A stretch of DNA of 64,000 nt from Hyaloperonospora brassicae (Eukaryota; Oomycota; Peronosporomycetes; Peronosporales; Peronosporaceae), in contig CANTFL010001383.1 in NCBI GenBank assembly GCA_947650285.1, positions 186,001 to 250,000 of the forward strand, in the 5' to 3' direction. The notes under the pieces were generated by a model. It saw only the letters and a program-made list of their open reading frames with translations, had not been told where the DNA came from and did not search any database. The position numbers and the translations under genes were made by a program. The number at the start of each line of letters is the position of its first letter. Position 1 is the first letter of the stretch. This document shows positions 1 through 12,020 of this stretch, in pieces.

Positions 1-1022
1 CGTACTTGAGGAAATGTTTCCTCAAGAAGTAGTTTACGAGCGGCTATCCCATCATCATTCTGTAAAAATAAGCTACGAGTAAGAAACCGAGACATTAAAT
101 GTAGTGAGTAATAACGAATCAAGCGTAGTACATTATACGGTTAGCCTAATCGCACATTTGGAGTTGAATTTGAAGTGAATCCAATTACCGACGTTAAAAC
201 CGGATCGACTTTTACATGATCCGCGAAGTGTCAAGATCATTCAGATCTGAATACTTTTTATGGGGAACGAATGCATGCCAATATTTGTTCGGCAACATAA
301 TTGATGAAATCGAACGGGTTCTCAGCAGCTCATCGATGTACGCGTTTATCTGCGATCGAAAGACTCAAATTGAACGATACACGTTAAAATCTTGGGAGTC
401 GCTTTGGGCAAATCTTCGGCCTACGAATTTAATCAAATTATGGTGTATATCCTAAATCCGAAATTGCTAGTTGCTTAAGGACCAAGGCAGTCGACACAAT
501 ATAATCCTCAAACTATTTTCGAGATACTGTATCTTGCAGTTGTTATCACAGCCTCGCAACGACAAATTTGAGCGATCGACAAATTAATAAATGGTCGCTT
601 CGCAGCAGGCGATGTGAGGGAGTCACATTACATTCACAGTATTCTGGCCTTCCATGTGCTAAATTTTACAGGATGATGTTGAAATGGCAAGAGACAAAGT
701 TAAATATGCAATGGTACCGGTTCAAACGCCGATACCGAGTTGGGACGAATTCGCGTTGATGGTATGGCGAATTGTATAATCTTTTTGTCGATGGACCTGA
801 TCGATAGCTTCTATTAGTTTATTATGGGTCAACGGGATATCTCGTACACGGCCGTGAAGACCCCATGCGGTACTCACTAGAAGTGCTATCGATACCACAA
901 TGGCTGAACAATGCCCTTGCCACATTCAAAAGATGTGTGATACATCTGTTAAGATTGGACGGAGAATAAGCATCGAGTTATTTCTATTTCAACGATATTT
1001 TTTTCCTGTTCTGGGATATGGA
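1..1022 (+). mobile_element. Decayed chromovirus, left part (copy 0)
   Basis: The sequence follows copy A from about 11344 to 12361 with heavy substitution and small indels. Landmarks are the stretch starting cgtacttgagg at position 1, a short open frame at 216-455 whose RVLSSSSM and RYTLKSWESLWA segments match the pol linker of copy A, and the start of the RT region near 700-960. No long reading frame survives. It is an old, dead insertion of the same family as A and B. The match breaks at about 1022 and resumes at about 5018. Confidence 0.8.
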
Positions 1023-1361
1023 TAAATAAAATCATATCTTCGACCACGGTTGGATTACATATTGAACGTATTGACCAAAAATATGAGCGTAGTGATTCAA
1101 AACCTTTTTGTAGAGAGTCCAATTGAACAAAGGCAATATTTATAACCAATCAGAGAACAGATGGACAATTAAAGCTCCCGCAGCTACCTCTCCGACGTAT
1201 CAAGTCGGAGAACACAGTGCTGGTATGGATATCACCATACAAACACCAAGTTATTCACATATTTTAAAATATAATACAAGCTCCGACATCTCCGACAAAG
1301 GCAACTCAATCACATATTTCAAAACAACATCCAAGCTTGTATATCTCCACCGAGGATTAGT

Positions 1362-1697
1362 CTGACCAACCTAGCACCTACCAACACGAAGCGTGCCCGT
1401 GAGAACCCAGCGCGCTCATTTGTAAGGGTCCTCGAGCAGGGAGAGGTCACTTGCGAGTACGTACAACGGTGCATGCAGCGCGAGAGGTCACCTCTCGTCA
1501 TAGAAGCTGTGATGGACAAGTTTGGCATGTATCTCGCGTTCAAAGAGAGCCGAAATGGGCAGCTCTCATCTCGACACTCGGTCATGCAGTACTTTCGACA
1601 AACCAAGAATTGGCTGCTGGAGCAATTCTCACAGCATCGAGAAGTTGTTGAAAGTAATTTGCTAAAAAGGCGACAGGCGCTCGACGCCATTGCATGA
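1362..1697 (+). pseudogene. Crypton-like N-terminal region, relic
   Basis: Read in frame from 1362, this gives a basic stretch (NTKRARENPARSFV) and then YFRQTKNWLLEQF and LLKRRQALDAIA, ending at a stop at 1695-1697. It resembles the region ahead of the tyrosine recombinase domain in oomycete Crypton-type proteins, as I recall that family; no search was run. It lies upstream of, and in the same orientation as, the recombinase-like segment at 2015-2590, so the two are probably parts of one broken gene. No good start codon context is visible. Confidence 0.55.
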
Positions 1698-2014
1698 AGC
1701 GTATGTCAGGGTCGTTTGTGAACAAGGGCCCAGCATGCACAAAGTCTGCACTCAATACATTTTAAGATAATTGTATTCAACTGCATTTACTAGTGCTGAC
1801 TACCAAGATGCGGCGCTGTTTTGTCTACTTTAGTGACCTCTTTGGGCGTGCATCGGACCTCACAATGCTGCGGAAGGCTAATTTGTATATCGGCTCGGGC
1901 GACATATTCTTCGTCTGATTCATCCGAGTCAAAACTTATGAAGAGCAATGTCTATCACTTTTCTCTGACGAAGACTTTACCACATGTCCTCTGCTTGTCA
2001 TAGCTCTCGCCCTC

Positions 2015-2590
2015 GTGACCCAATTATCACCAAATATTGCCGTGCTGAGTCAACTTCCTGAGCAGATGGCTATTTCAGAGTCCACATTAGCTCCAGCAAC
2101 TCGGCTCATCAATTTGCTCGATCATCCAGAGGTTGTGGTGTCTTCACCGGATATAGTGTCCACCGCTGCTAAGAAGGAGAACAGCCCAGATAATGCTACT
2201 GGTGTGCACAGCTACGTCAACCGTGAACTTGATCGGGTCGCTGCAAAAGCAGGCGTACCCGAGCGCTTGACATCTCGCTTTTTTCGGCGTGGAGGGGCGC
2301 AGCATGCAAATGGGGTTGGATTGTGTGTACAGTAGATCTTCGACCGAGGCTACTGCAATTCGGCAGCGACGAATTAGGCCTTCGCGTAAGTATTTAATAA
2401 AGTTTTCGAAGACCATAAGGTTGCCCGGGGCAAGAGTGGGCGACACCTCGATACCGACGTACCTCTCATATCACTTGATGTCTTCGACTCCGGTACACAG
2501 ACAAAGATACAAACTATTGCGCCAGCGCTCTTCAATGCATCTCAAGGGCTTAATTTACACAATTCAACGTAAACGAAAGAGTGATTAAAA
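2015..2590 (+). pseudogene. Crypton tyrosine recombinase relic
   Basis: One plus-strand frame reads through the whole segment with a few internal stops. It contains VHSYVNRELDRVAAKAGV, then LTSRFFRRGGAQHANG, the conserved Arg-rich box of Crypton-type tyrosine recombinases, where a His-Ser-Phe-Arg type motif is expected. After a TAG at 2333-2335 the same frame continues with IFDRGY, VFNKVFEDHK and ISLDVFDSGTQ. Stops replace what look like Trp and Lys or Tyr codons, so the gene is dead. The relic is nested inside copy 0. The family assignment comes from motif memory. Confidence 0.65.
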
Positions 2591-2619
2591 CGCTTTTCAT
2601 TTACCTGCTTCTTTATTAA

Positions 2620-3484
2620 CCATCGATGAAGCAGCCCAAGAAAGACGGACTTGTTGTCACACGTTTGGAAGTGTGTGTGATCCAGCAAGGCTACTTAGTC
2701 AGCGATCTTCTAGCTTGGTCCTCACATCAAACCTGCTACACGAATCCAAACATCCAACCAATTCCCATCAACGCAATAGACAGCACGTTCGACATCACAA
2801 AGCATCTAATATATTATTGTCAAAGTCCATTGATTGTACATTGAATCAAGGTCAACCAAATGCTTGAACCTCGTGTCCCGATGATTGAAGCTGAGGTCTA
2901 GAACAAAGCACGCCCAAAAACTACAAATGAAAGAAGTATGGATAAACCAAAAGAACCACCTTTGAAACGTCGCCGAACAATTTCGTCAACGAACCTGAAG
3001 GACGTCTGGTTCTCCTTGTGTACCCAGAAACCTCGCCTCTGAAATTCGTTTGATAGCTCGAGCAAGCTTATGAAATCTACCGCTAAACTATTCGCTGTAT
3101 TCATAAAACTGAATCTTGCTAATGGCTTTGTGCTTGATGAGACATCTCCGCATATCGAGACAATGTGTTGAAGTTTGGCGATATCGCCGAAATGCAGTTA
3201 CTTTCGTTTCTTGGTGAGCACAACATCAAATCCCGCGGAGCACAAAACGTCCTCAAGTCTATGCGCAAGCTGCACAAATCAAGTCATTTAAATCAAACAC
3301 ATCGAACGATACAGACAGCTTCAAGCCGCCAGGCGCATTATAAATCCAGCACCTGCGCATACTACGAACATCATCGGAATTTTTATCACTCCGCAGTACC
3401 CATAGGTGTTGGTCTTCACGTCATTGTTTACCGGCTGAGTGATAACTCACTAAAGAATGAGATATACAACATGTACAAATGAAC
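2620..3484 (+). pseudogene. Second Crypton-associated protein relic
   Basis: Plus-strand reading shows a basic patch (KEPPLKRRRTISSTNLKDVW) near 2940-3010. After frame breaks comes EHNIKSRGAQNVLKSMRKLH at about 3220-3280, inside an open frame at 3165-3482. It looks like a decayed nuclear protein gene linked to the recombinase relic just upstream. I cannot name a domain; the Crypton link rests only on position and general style. Confidence 0.35.
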
Positions 3485-5017
3485 AAGATCGACAGGACGC
3501 GTTAGCTCGCCCTGGATATTATAATTCAGCGTATATACAGGATAGTAGAATAATCCATTTCACCCCTAAGCGTCGAGGTCAGCTCGCTCATTATTGGACA
3601 AGACAGAATCGTGTCACGTGACGGCGTGTGATTGTCGTGCTAGAAGGTCGAACTCTCCGTCGTCGTGTACACTTTCTTTCGATTATCATACATCATGTAC
3701 GAATTGATCTCGCACGTGGTCTTTTTCTTGTCGCTGTAGTGCGACTGGAAGTATCCGATACCGTTCTTGCTTGAGACGCCAGTTGTGATCAGAGATACAA
3801 ACACGGACCAACTCTATATGATTAGAGCCGATCTTCCGACCTACCACATGCATATATACCACTTAAAGGTCACTCTTGGGTTTCAACGAAGTTAACGACT
3901 TCTGTAGTCTACTCAAACACGTTTCCACCCACGATCTCGTAAGTAACCCCTTCTCCTTGTTCATTCACTTGGATTACTCGCACGAAACAAATTGGTTGTC
4001 AATCATTTTCTCTTCACAACATTTTACACTCTCCCCATCCCGCTCTTTGCATTGTAGAACATAAGCTGGTTCCCGTAGCAGTCACTAATTTTCACGCCCT
4101 TGTGGCAAACAAACTCTATACACATGATCGGACCAGAATAGCCGACCTTCGTGTACTCCGATATGATCTACTTCAGCCCGGAAGTATGCGAGTACCTGTA
4201 GTGGGTCGTCGGGTCGCACTCGAAGTATGAAATGAAGCCCATCTTCTTCACGCAGCCACAAACAGAACGTCGAACATAGTAAGCAACCTGCCACTCACCC
4301 ATCTACATATCTACGGCACTACATCCACTGCAGTCACAACAATCATTGAAAAAGCTCCAGTAACTATCGACTCGTCATACGTACAGAACTCATATTCTCA
4401 TCTTCGACGACCGATAATTCGCAGTATACGCTATCCACTGCTTGTGGGGCGGAATGTCGACAATGTCGAGGCCGATGAGCACCTGGCACACCTACCCGAG
4501 CAGCTAGCAGCTTAACTACATGTGTCACGCTATACCATCACCGATGCCCAGCGTTTTGGCTAACACAACAACCACGCTTTACACCATTTACGCACAAGAA
4601 ACAAGTCATCCTGATAGTACATGGGCGGCATGTAGTCCAACATGTAGCTGCTCATCTATCATTGAATACAACATAACGATTAATTTGCAGTCCATTACGC
4701 GCGTATTGATATACATGGATACGGGTGCACGTGCGTATACATTGAAGCACCTACATGTACAACTCGTTCACAGTCCACATGTCGTGGTAGATTGACACGT
4801 TAGCACAACTTAAGATGAAGTAAAGCAGATCAGCACGTATCACCCTGCTTTTGAGCACGCACTCATGGACAATCAGTTTGCCTCAATCAATCATATTTTA
4901 AGCTCCCCTGCCCACTTATAGTTACTACCACAAATATTCACACAAAATTGCACAATATTACACAATTTCGTACTGGCTTTGCCCCCGTAAGAGCGTTTCG
5001 GAGGTCCGACATTTCAT
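3485..5017. other. Unassigned AT-rich stretch
   Basis: I found no credible gene here. Short open frames (for example 4085-4294 minus and 4520-4795 plus) show no family motif. The stretch is probably decayed mobile DNA, since it lies inside the block that splits copy 0. Confidence 0.4.
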
Positions 5018-8000
5018 TCTATGGGCGGAAAGACGGACGTGGAACTTTCTAAAAACACGTTTTTTGGTTCTTACACCTATTCTTCAGCATAAACTGAATG
5101 CCAATCTCAAGCGGTGTATATTCATAGAGAGCTAAATACAACTTCTTGGGTGCATCGGGGGTACTATAGCGTTTGATTCGATCCGGAAGATATCAAGGCG
5201 ATCACTTATTGGCATGTAATAATGATATCATCAAACTATAAATTATCACGTGGCCTAGCGGCGTAAAATTACAAGTAGTAGCGTAATTACGCCAAGTTTA
5301 GTGTGCATTTTTTTGTGAACTCAATTCAAAATGAAAGTGCTTATAAAACCATGACTGTCAGCCCTCTTTTTAAAAAGGAAGCAAGGCGTGATTTAATCGC
5401 CTGTATTGGCGATTCCACCAAAAGTATGTACACTGTATGTGTCCTGTGACGCCAGTCACATATTAGTCAGCTGTGCGTTGATGCAATATGAACCAGACGG
5501 TTATGGATGAGTCGTCTGCTACCAGTCGCGTCAGCTGCATGCAGATGGTTCGTAATTAAATAATTGCATGACACATACTTTATTGCCATGAAAAATGCAT
5601 TTAATAAATTTTGTGTCGATGTCATAGGAGCTATACCGTTTGTTATGACTACGGACCATGCCAAAATTACGCGCAGCCGTACACAGTCTCCAAATCTCAT
5701 TAGTAAGGCGAGGTAATCGTTCTTTTTTGTAAAGTATAATTTCTACATTCAAATTTTAAGCCATGACAACTTAATTTCGCCGCTGATGTGTTTTTGCGCC
5801 ACTACTATCTCGATCCAGCTGCTAGTTCTTAGAGTAAGGGCAATCTCACGCTTGCGACACTTGTCGCTAGTGTTCCGTCGTCATCATTTCTTGAAGAAAT
5901 GAGAATATTAAGCGCAAGTGATAAGTATCTGCTGCGTTCATAAATCTCCATGTGGTCCATCTCCGTAATCTTTATCGGATCTGCCGGTATTGTACCGTAT
6001 CCATTCAATTTTAGGTACACAACACGCGACATGTTGCTGTGTAATGCAAACGTTGCCGTCAAGACGAGGCGTCAACGGTTGTATAGACACTCGTGCAAAG
6101 CTTTCCAATGGGTAGCCACAAATCCTCCATCTTGTTCACCAGTACAACCTCAGCTTGTTACGGCAGAGTAGTGGGAGTCCGTTCGAAGAGAATTCTTCAT
6201 CAGAGATCCCGAAGACGATTGCAAGAATAATTTTTATTCGCAGAATCGTTGTCCAGATCAGTATGATAGTTCATCTTGTTTCTTACCCCGAGTCTTTCAC
6301 GGCACAAGAGTGTTCCCGTGTCTTCATTGGCATGGTCTTAAACTCTACGGGTACTTCCGAGAATTCGTCTCCGGCCGTGACCCTTGTCTCGCAGCTGGTT
6401 TGTGGAAGTCCGTGTTCCGACTTCTCGGAACCCTTTAGAACATGTCAACATCTGACGATCTGAATATGGACGGTCAATCGGAAAGTGCCAAATTTATCTT
6501 TAAAAAGGTAATTTGAGATTACCTTCACTCATTTACCGAGTTTGAGTGGCTTTTGCCGATGCTTGTGTTCACCATCACTAATTTTGGATGCGTATACAGC
6601 CCATTAAGCGTTCTTCGTTTATGGTTTACAAAATTCTCACAATTCCTACCTTTTGTAGTGTGATTTACGTTCAAGAGAGGATGAAATCGTTTGGGCATAA
6701 CAGTTGTGTCAAATGTTCATCAGGTGTCGACGCAAACGAATTCACATTCGATGCCGATATCACTAGGCCGACTTACAATAAAAAACTAATTATAGTTTTA
6801 GCGACTTCGATATAGCTCAGGCAGATAATGCTGTCAATTTTGGTATTTTTTGCAACAACAATGACGATATTAGCGACGTATGATAACAATCTTGCTGAAA
6901 ATAGGAGTGACTCTTAGCAGTTCGTACTATTCGCACTGATAAAAACAACAGAGTCAGCAGAAGAATTCTCAGCGAAACCGACAATCAGTGGTTTGATTCG
7001 TACCAGAGTACATCGTTAACGCGGTAGGCCTACACGTAAAGAATGCTGATAAAAACGTTTAAAAAAGGCTTTTTATTTAATGTTGATTACCCAGCACTAC
7101 CATCAACGATGATCCTAGCGAGATATGCAGTCAATAATGTCAACAATAATTTACTACTGCCAAAAATATGGCTTTTGTCGTGAGTTGCATTGCCAAAGAT
7201 ATGCATATAAGCTCAAGTTGCCTAGTAGAATGCGATGAAATACTAATATTCCGGTTATATGTCTGCATGTGTAATATCAGTACTCGTCCTTACACGAGAA
7301 CAAAAAAAGGTAGCACACTCATGAGTTTCCACCAGTTTTTGTAGTCATTAATTTAACCATCTTGTTAATTCTTTATTGAAGGGATCTCACGACGAGATAT
7401 TTCTAGATCGTCGATCCGGATTCGAGCTTACTCTTCGTACCCCAGTTGTGCATGCAACCTGCGCTCGATCATTCGCCTGATCGGGGTAATGGCGTTTTGC
7501 AGTAGCCTTCAAATTGAGGCAACGCATGCCCTCGTGGTCTAAGTCCTCTAAAAAATCGTAGATAATGCAATTATGTCGATCTATCATATCATTTGGGTCC
7601 AAATTTTGTGTCGAACCTAGTCTGCCTACTTCTTACATAGCCGCTGATGGACTCGCGTATCAGTCAACTCTTTTACGTAGGACGTATATTTAACCACCGT
7701 GACCTAATATGTAGCGAGCTAGCTACCTTTATTGCAGGCCCGGGTACTCACCCTCGTAGGATATCTGGGAGCCCCGTGTCCAGATGTTGACTGATTATTC
7801 GGGACTGGTTCAGCAGTACGACTCGACATACCTGATGAGTCAGGATTCACACGCTAAAAATGCGTCTTATTTGCCTATTGATAGTATGAACATTAGCAAT
7901 CGCGTCGGGAACCCACCCCCCCCGGGAAAAAAAAGAAAAAAAATTCTGCTGCGAGTTGTCGTCACAACTCGCACAAGGAGGCACCTCACGTGAGGCGGGA

Positions 8001-8470
8001 AATTATGAATTGACGAGACAACCAATGCAACTTCAGTCGTGAACCGGTCGGTGTCCCCATCTCAGACCTAATACGTGTCGTTTAAAGTGTTTGCAAGTAT
8101 TCTTAACGCCCAATATCTTGGACATTGCGGGTTTTAACAATTTCTGTGGCCAGCAGCAAGTAATATATCACCCTTATGGTTTCCGCTGTACCAGCAATGT
8201 TTTAATCATCGAGATTTAAAACTTTTAAGCAAAAGATGCTCTCGATGATTGTATGACTGTATATCCTTACTCAATTGTATAAACATATTCGATGGTGCTC
8301 GCTTGTATCCCAGAAAAAGTTGTTTATACGCCTCTCGGGAAGACGCCACGGCTTGTCATCAGAGGCTTGCTATAAAACAGAATCCTTTGACGTGGTACCA
8401 GCAGAGGGTGTGGTACCACGAACTTCAGAATCACGATGGCGAGTGAAATTGTCGTGGTTCTGATTGTCGT
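5018..8470 (+). mobile_element. Decayed chromovirus, right part (copy 0)
   Basis: This resumes at the point equivalent to 12361 of copy A and can be followed through RNase H (near 5460-5700), integrase (6100-6470), the GPY/F region (about 7110-7250), the chromodomain end (near 7780-7830) and the antisense-gene region to about 8470 (equivalent to about 15980). Every frame is broken. A minus-strand segment at 7387-7602 still reads like the coiled-coil part of the antisense gene of A and B (for example NDRAQVACTTGVRRVSSN). The 3' LTR is absent. Confidence 0.75.
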
Positions 8471-8534
8471 ACATCTAAAATTTAGCAGAAGCAAAAAAGT
8501 ACAAGTAGTAATTAAATTTATCATCAAAACCAAG

Positions 8535-8890
8535 CAAACTGTGGTCGAGTAGTGATCACACGATCCTCGTGCCTCGACTCTATTCTGGGACCCAGAAGAC
8601 CGACTATCGAATGGGGCACTCTCTTTTCGTGTATTACGCTTCCTTCTTCACGTTGTGTACCCGTCGGTAGGGCGAAATTTACTCATCTAGAGGAACTAGT
8701 GTGAATGAAACTTGATCGTGCATGGAATGGTTTGGTAGCGATCTTGCGGAAGTAATTCCTCGATCACGGGTATACTTGTTGGGTGCTCGATATGAGTCAA
8801 CCTGATCTCAACGAGATCATCTTGTTTAAATCAGAAACTTGATTCGAGATATTTGTGACCATTTCAGCCGTCTCGCAATTTTGTACGCTA
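8535..8890 (-). repeat. Fragment of a second dispersed repeat
   Basis: The reverse complement of about 8581-8800 matches 33226-33440: both contain ctcatatcgagca, caagtatacccgtgatcg and gaagcgtaatacacgaaaa in the same order. So 8535-8800 is an inverted copy of part of the gypsy relic at 33-35 kb. It separates decayed copy 0 from the 5' LTR of copy A. Confidence 0.65.
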
Positions 8891-9282
8891 TGTAACGGGT
8901 CAGCCCGTAACATGGAAGTTGTCACTTTAAAGATAAGTGACAATAAAGAATATGAAGTTGAATATTCTTTTAACAATATAACCAATAGTGGTGATATCGA
9001 TGGGTCGACCAAAGCGTCGGCTCATTGGTTGATATCTTGATGATATCAACCCACCAATCGCCGCAAGACGCGCGCAATGAGTGGTGAGTAGACGTCACCA
9101 TACACTCAGTTATATTAGTATAATTTAGTTAAGTCAAACAGAGAGACAGTGGTTAAAGACTTAATTATATTAATATAACAGTTCTACTTTTCCCTTATCT
9201 ACGCTTCCTCGTTTGCCTCGTGTACATCTTTCGGTGCACGATACCCTTGCGTTAAGTTCACGCAAGGTTGTGCCCCGTTACA
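8891..9282 (+). repeat. 5' LTR of copy A
   Basis: This 392-bp repeat begins tgtaacgggtcagcccg and ends tgccccgttaca. Its U3 matches the 5' LTR of copy B (for example aaagcgtcggctcattgg), while its U5 matches the 3' LTR of copy B (gcctcgtgtac, cggtgca). It contains near-perfect inverted repeats, for example ggttgatatc/gatatcaacc at 9028-9052. A likely primer-binding site, tggtagcactttg, starts at 9285. Confidence 0.93.
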
Positions 9283-9332
9283 CCTGGTAGCACTTTGTAG
9301 TCCTTCCAGCGACCACCTCCACATCATCCACC

Positions 9333-10490
9333 ATGGTAATGGTGGATGATGAGGAGACCTTTCACGCCACGCGTGAGAGGTTTACCCATTTGAGTGATAT
9401 CAAATGGAGCGCGGTAGAACGAATGAGTTCTACCGTAGGCGAGGTCGCTATTAGCGCCATGTTGGAGTCTCTCAGACAGAGACCAACAACATGCCGCTAT
9501 AGCCAAGTTTATTCAAAATGAACTTGTCGCCGAAAGGGAGAAAGTAGCCTTGCTTCACCAGCAAGGCTCTCAACAGGCCGAGCAGTTGAGAGAACTCGGT
9601 GCTCAACAGACAGAGCTGTGGAGACAGCAGCAATTCCATGCTGCTGTGGGCGGGACGGCACATGCGCGTCGTCCCGAAGTCATGAAAGTTGACATCTCCA
9701 AGTACAGTGGAGTACAGGAAGACTCTCTGTTACTGTGGTTTGTCGAACTTGACAGAGCCCTAAGGGCTCGTCGCGTCGAAGATGAGCAATTTAAACTCAC
9801 ATTTGCTCAAACCCACGTGGCAGGACGTGCCAAATCTTGGTCCCTGGGACTCGCGAGTAGCGACCCACATGTGTTTAGGTCGCTAGATGACTTCATAGTC
9901 CCGGCTCAGACAAACGTTTGAGCCGCCACGGGCTGAGTTCAGGGCTCGTTCAGAGCTCGTGAAACTCAAGCAAGGTAAGCGTGATGTGCACGCATACGCA
10001 CAACATATACGACTCCTTGCGGGTAGTATAACTGCTAACCCAGTCCATGAACACACGCTGATTACGGTGTTCATGCAAGGGCTCGCAGAAGGGCCCGTCA
10101 GGAGCCACCTGTTCCGCCTTGAGCTGAATACGCTTGAAGAAGCGATATCAGCCGCGGAACAGGAAGGACTTTAGCATGAGACAGGCTCATGCTATATCAA
10201 ACTCTTATCGTCCACCGAGACGACAAGATACCGGAGGTCCAGAACCAATGGACCTCTGCTATGTTGAGAGCGACAGAACTCGCTCTTCAAACAACAAGCG
10301 AATGCAGAGGTGCAATCACTGTCAGAAGTTAGGGCACTACGCATACGAGTGTAGTGCTCCACGCCCAGTACCAAACAGTACTGAGCGAAATGGACGACCA
10401 TTTGCCAGATAGGGCAATGGGCGTGGGTCCAGCGCTGTTGCGAAGCCGCAACAGCGAGACGGACCATCAAAAAATGGTCGGGGTCAGTAG
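9333..10490 (+). pseudogene. Gag of copy A (broken)
   Basis: The frame starts with MVMVDDEETFHATRERF. The retrotransposon-gag core lies at about 9700-10170 (FKLTFAQTHVAGRAKSW, then HAYAQHIRLLAG), followed by a CCHC zinc knuckle CNHCQKLGHYAYEC at about 10313-10356. Relative to copy B it has single-base insertions near 9475, 9897 (then a stop) and 10168. A TAG at 10410-10412, also present in B, interrupts a frame that reads on sensibly to a second TAG at 10488-10490. The start codon lies in the loop of an 11-bp perfect hairpin (9322-9351). Confidence 0.85.
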
Positions 10491-10540
10491 GGGCGGAGCG
10501 CCCTACTGATCCAGCAACTTCAAGAGAATTTGCAAATCTC

Positions 10541-10930
10541 TTGACGAAAGTTGCTCCAGATACACAATCATTGTGTGTCTCTGCACCTGGTGATGACGTT
10601 TCGCTCATCACCTTGAAGTTGGAAGCGACAAATGATTTGTCGCTTCGTGCCCTAGTAGACTGTGGGGCTTCGAACAACTTTGTTCGACGCCAGTCACTAG
10701 AGGGTCGTAGGCTCAAGTTCGTTGAGCGCGACATTCCCCTTACAAGGATGACGGTGCGCCTTGCAACAGGCGCATCGATTACCGTCGAGAAACGTGTAGT
10801 AGGAATCTACTACATGTTAGAGGGCGAACAGTACGATGATGACTTCATCGTACTAGATCTGGATGACAAATTTGATGTCATCCTGGGATTACCTTGGCTC
10901 AGAAGGTACGAGCCAAGAGTGAGCTGGTAG
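10541..10930 (+). pseudogene. Retroviral-type aspartic protease, copy A
   Basis: The reading frame contains LRALVDCGASNNFVRR, the D-C-G active-site motif of gypsy aspartic proteases, and the flap and C-terminal segment DVILGLPWLRRYEP. The frame is open upstream across the gag stop and is offset by -1 from gag in both copies. It ends at a TAG (10928-10930) where copy B has CAG, so this copy cannot make an uninterrupted polyprotein. The bounds give the open part only; the true N-terminus comes from polyprotein processing. Confidence 0.85.
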
Positions 10931-12020
10931 CATCGATCCGTGAAGATGCCTGCCGCTTGTTCATCAGATGGCCATCTGATGAACGTCATGGAGCGTCCAC
11001 AAGCGTGTGGATGTTCTGCGAGTGAGTGCGATGGTCTCACTTGCGGTACGGTCGTCAGCACGACTGCACAAGATCACAGTGTAGTTGATCACTACACTGT
11101 GGAGCAAGCTCCCGGCGGCTGTACAGGAGTACAGGCTGCGCCGAAGGTCCACCACTCGAAGAAGTCGAGTGGACCGGGACATGGATGCATGCCTAGCGGT
11201 CAGCATCTTAGACAAAAGAAACCTGTTGCCTTCAAAGGGCAACATGGACATCCTAGGTCGACTGGAGAGTCGACCGTAGAGGATCGGTGCCTGACTGTGG
11301 TTGCACAGCCATCAGTCAGAAGACGTCGAGGGAATAAGTCCCCACGTACTTGAGGAAGGAATTCCTCAAGAGTCACTTGCTGAGGGACCAGGCCCCCAGC
11401 AACCTGTGGAAGCAAGTTCCCAGGAAGAAACCGAGACGTTGAACGTCTTGGTCAATGACGGATCAAGCGTAGGCGCTTATACGCTTGATCTGATTGTGCC
11501 TCCGAAGTTAACTTTGGAGATAACTCAGTTGCCAACGCTAGAACCGAAACGGTTCTTGCGTGATCTGCGTAGTGGCAAAGTCAAGCAGATCTGCATACTC
11601 GTCACAGAGGATGAGTATGTGGCCGATATTCGGTCGGCAACAGTATTTGCTGAGAACGAACGGGTTCTCAGCAGCTCATCGATGGACGAAAGTGTCCTCG
11701 ATGAGAAGACTCGGATTGAGCGATACACGTCTCAATCCTGGGAGTCACTTCAGGCAAATCCTTTGTATAAGGATTTGATCGAATTCAGGGATGTATTCCC
11801 TGAATCCGTACCTTGCGAGTTGCCTAAGGACAAAGGCACTCGACACGAGATCGAGCTCAAACCAGGCTCGAAGTACTGTGTCATGAAGCAGTGGCCACTG
11901 CCTCGTGAACAAGTACTAGCGATCGACAAGGTCTTTGCCGATCGCTTAGCAGCGGGTCATGTGAGGGAATCAACATCCCCTCACAGCTCTCCGACCTTCT
12001 GTGTGCGCAAGGCCACATGA
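10931..12020 (+). pseudogene. Pol linker and RT N-terminus, copy A
   Basis: The sequence equals the linker of copy B, with a +1 shift near 11311. The segment 11301-12020 reads as an acidic, Ser-rich linker, then LYKDLIEFRDVFPESVPCEL and HEIELKPGSKYCVMKQWPL, typical of the residues just ahead of the gypsy RT palm. It ends at an in-frame TGA (12018-12020) shared with copy B and followed in frame by GWRIVHA. Several perfect inverted repeats lie here, for example 11075-11101 and 11349-11370. Confidence 0.8.

Larger units (their letters stand above)
1022..5018. mobile_element. Insertion block splitting copy 0
   Basis: Copy 0 matches the chromovirus up to the segment equivalent to 12361 and continues at 5018 from the same point (ctatgggcggaaagacgg against ctatggacggaaagacgg), so about 4 kb was inserted into its RT gene. 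The block holds Crypton-like relics (1362-3484) and about 1.5 kb I cannot assign (3485-5017). I could not find a clear target duplication at the edges. Part of the block may be later insertions. Confidence 0.6.

Noticed and set aside
1..9000. RIP-like C-to-T mutation of copy 0
   Set aside because: Differences from copy A include many transversions and indels, without a dominant CpA context by eye; it looks like ordinary decay.
9285..9302. Primer tRNA of copies A and B
   Set aside because: The site tggtagcactttg should pair with a tRNA 3' end, but I could not match it to a tRNA; it does not fit the tRNA-Leu in this window.
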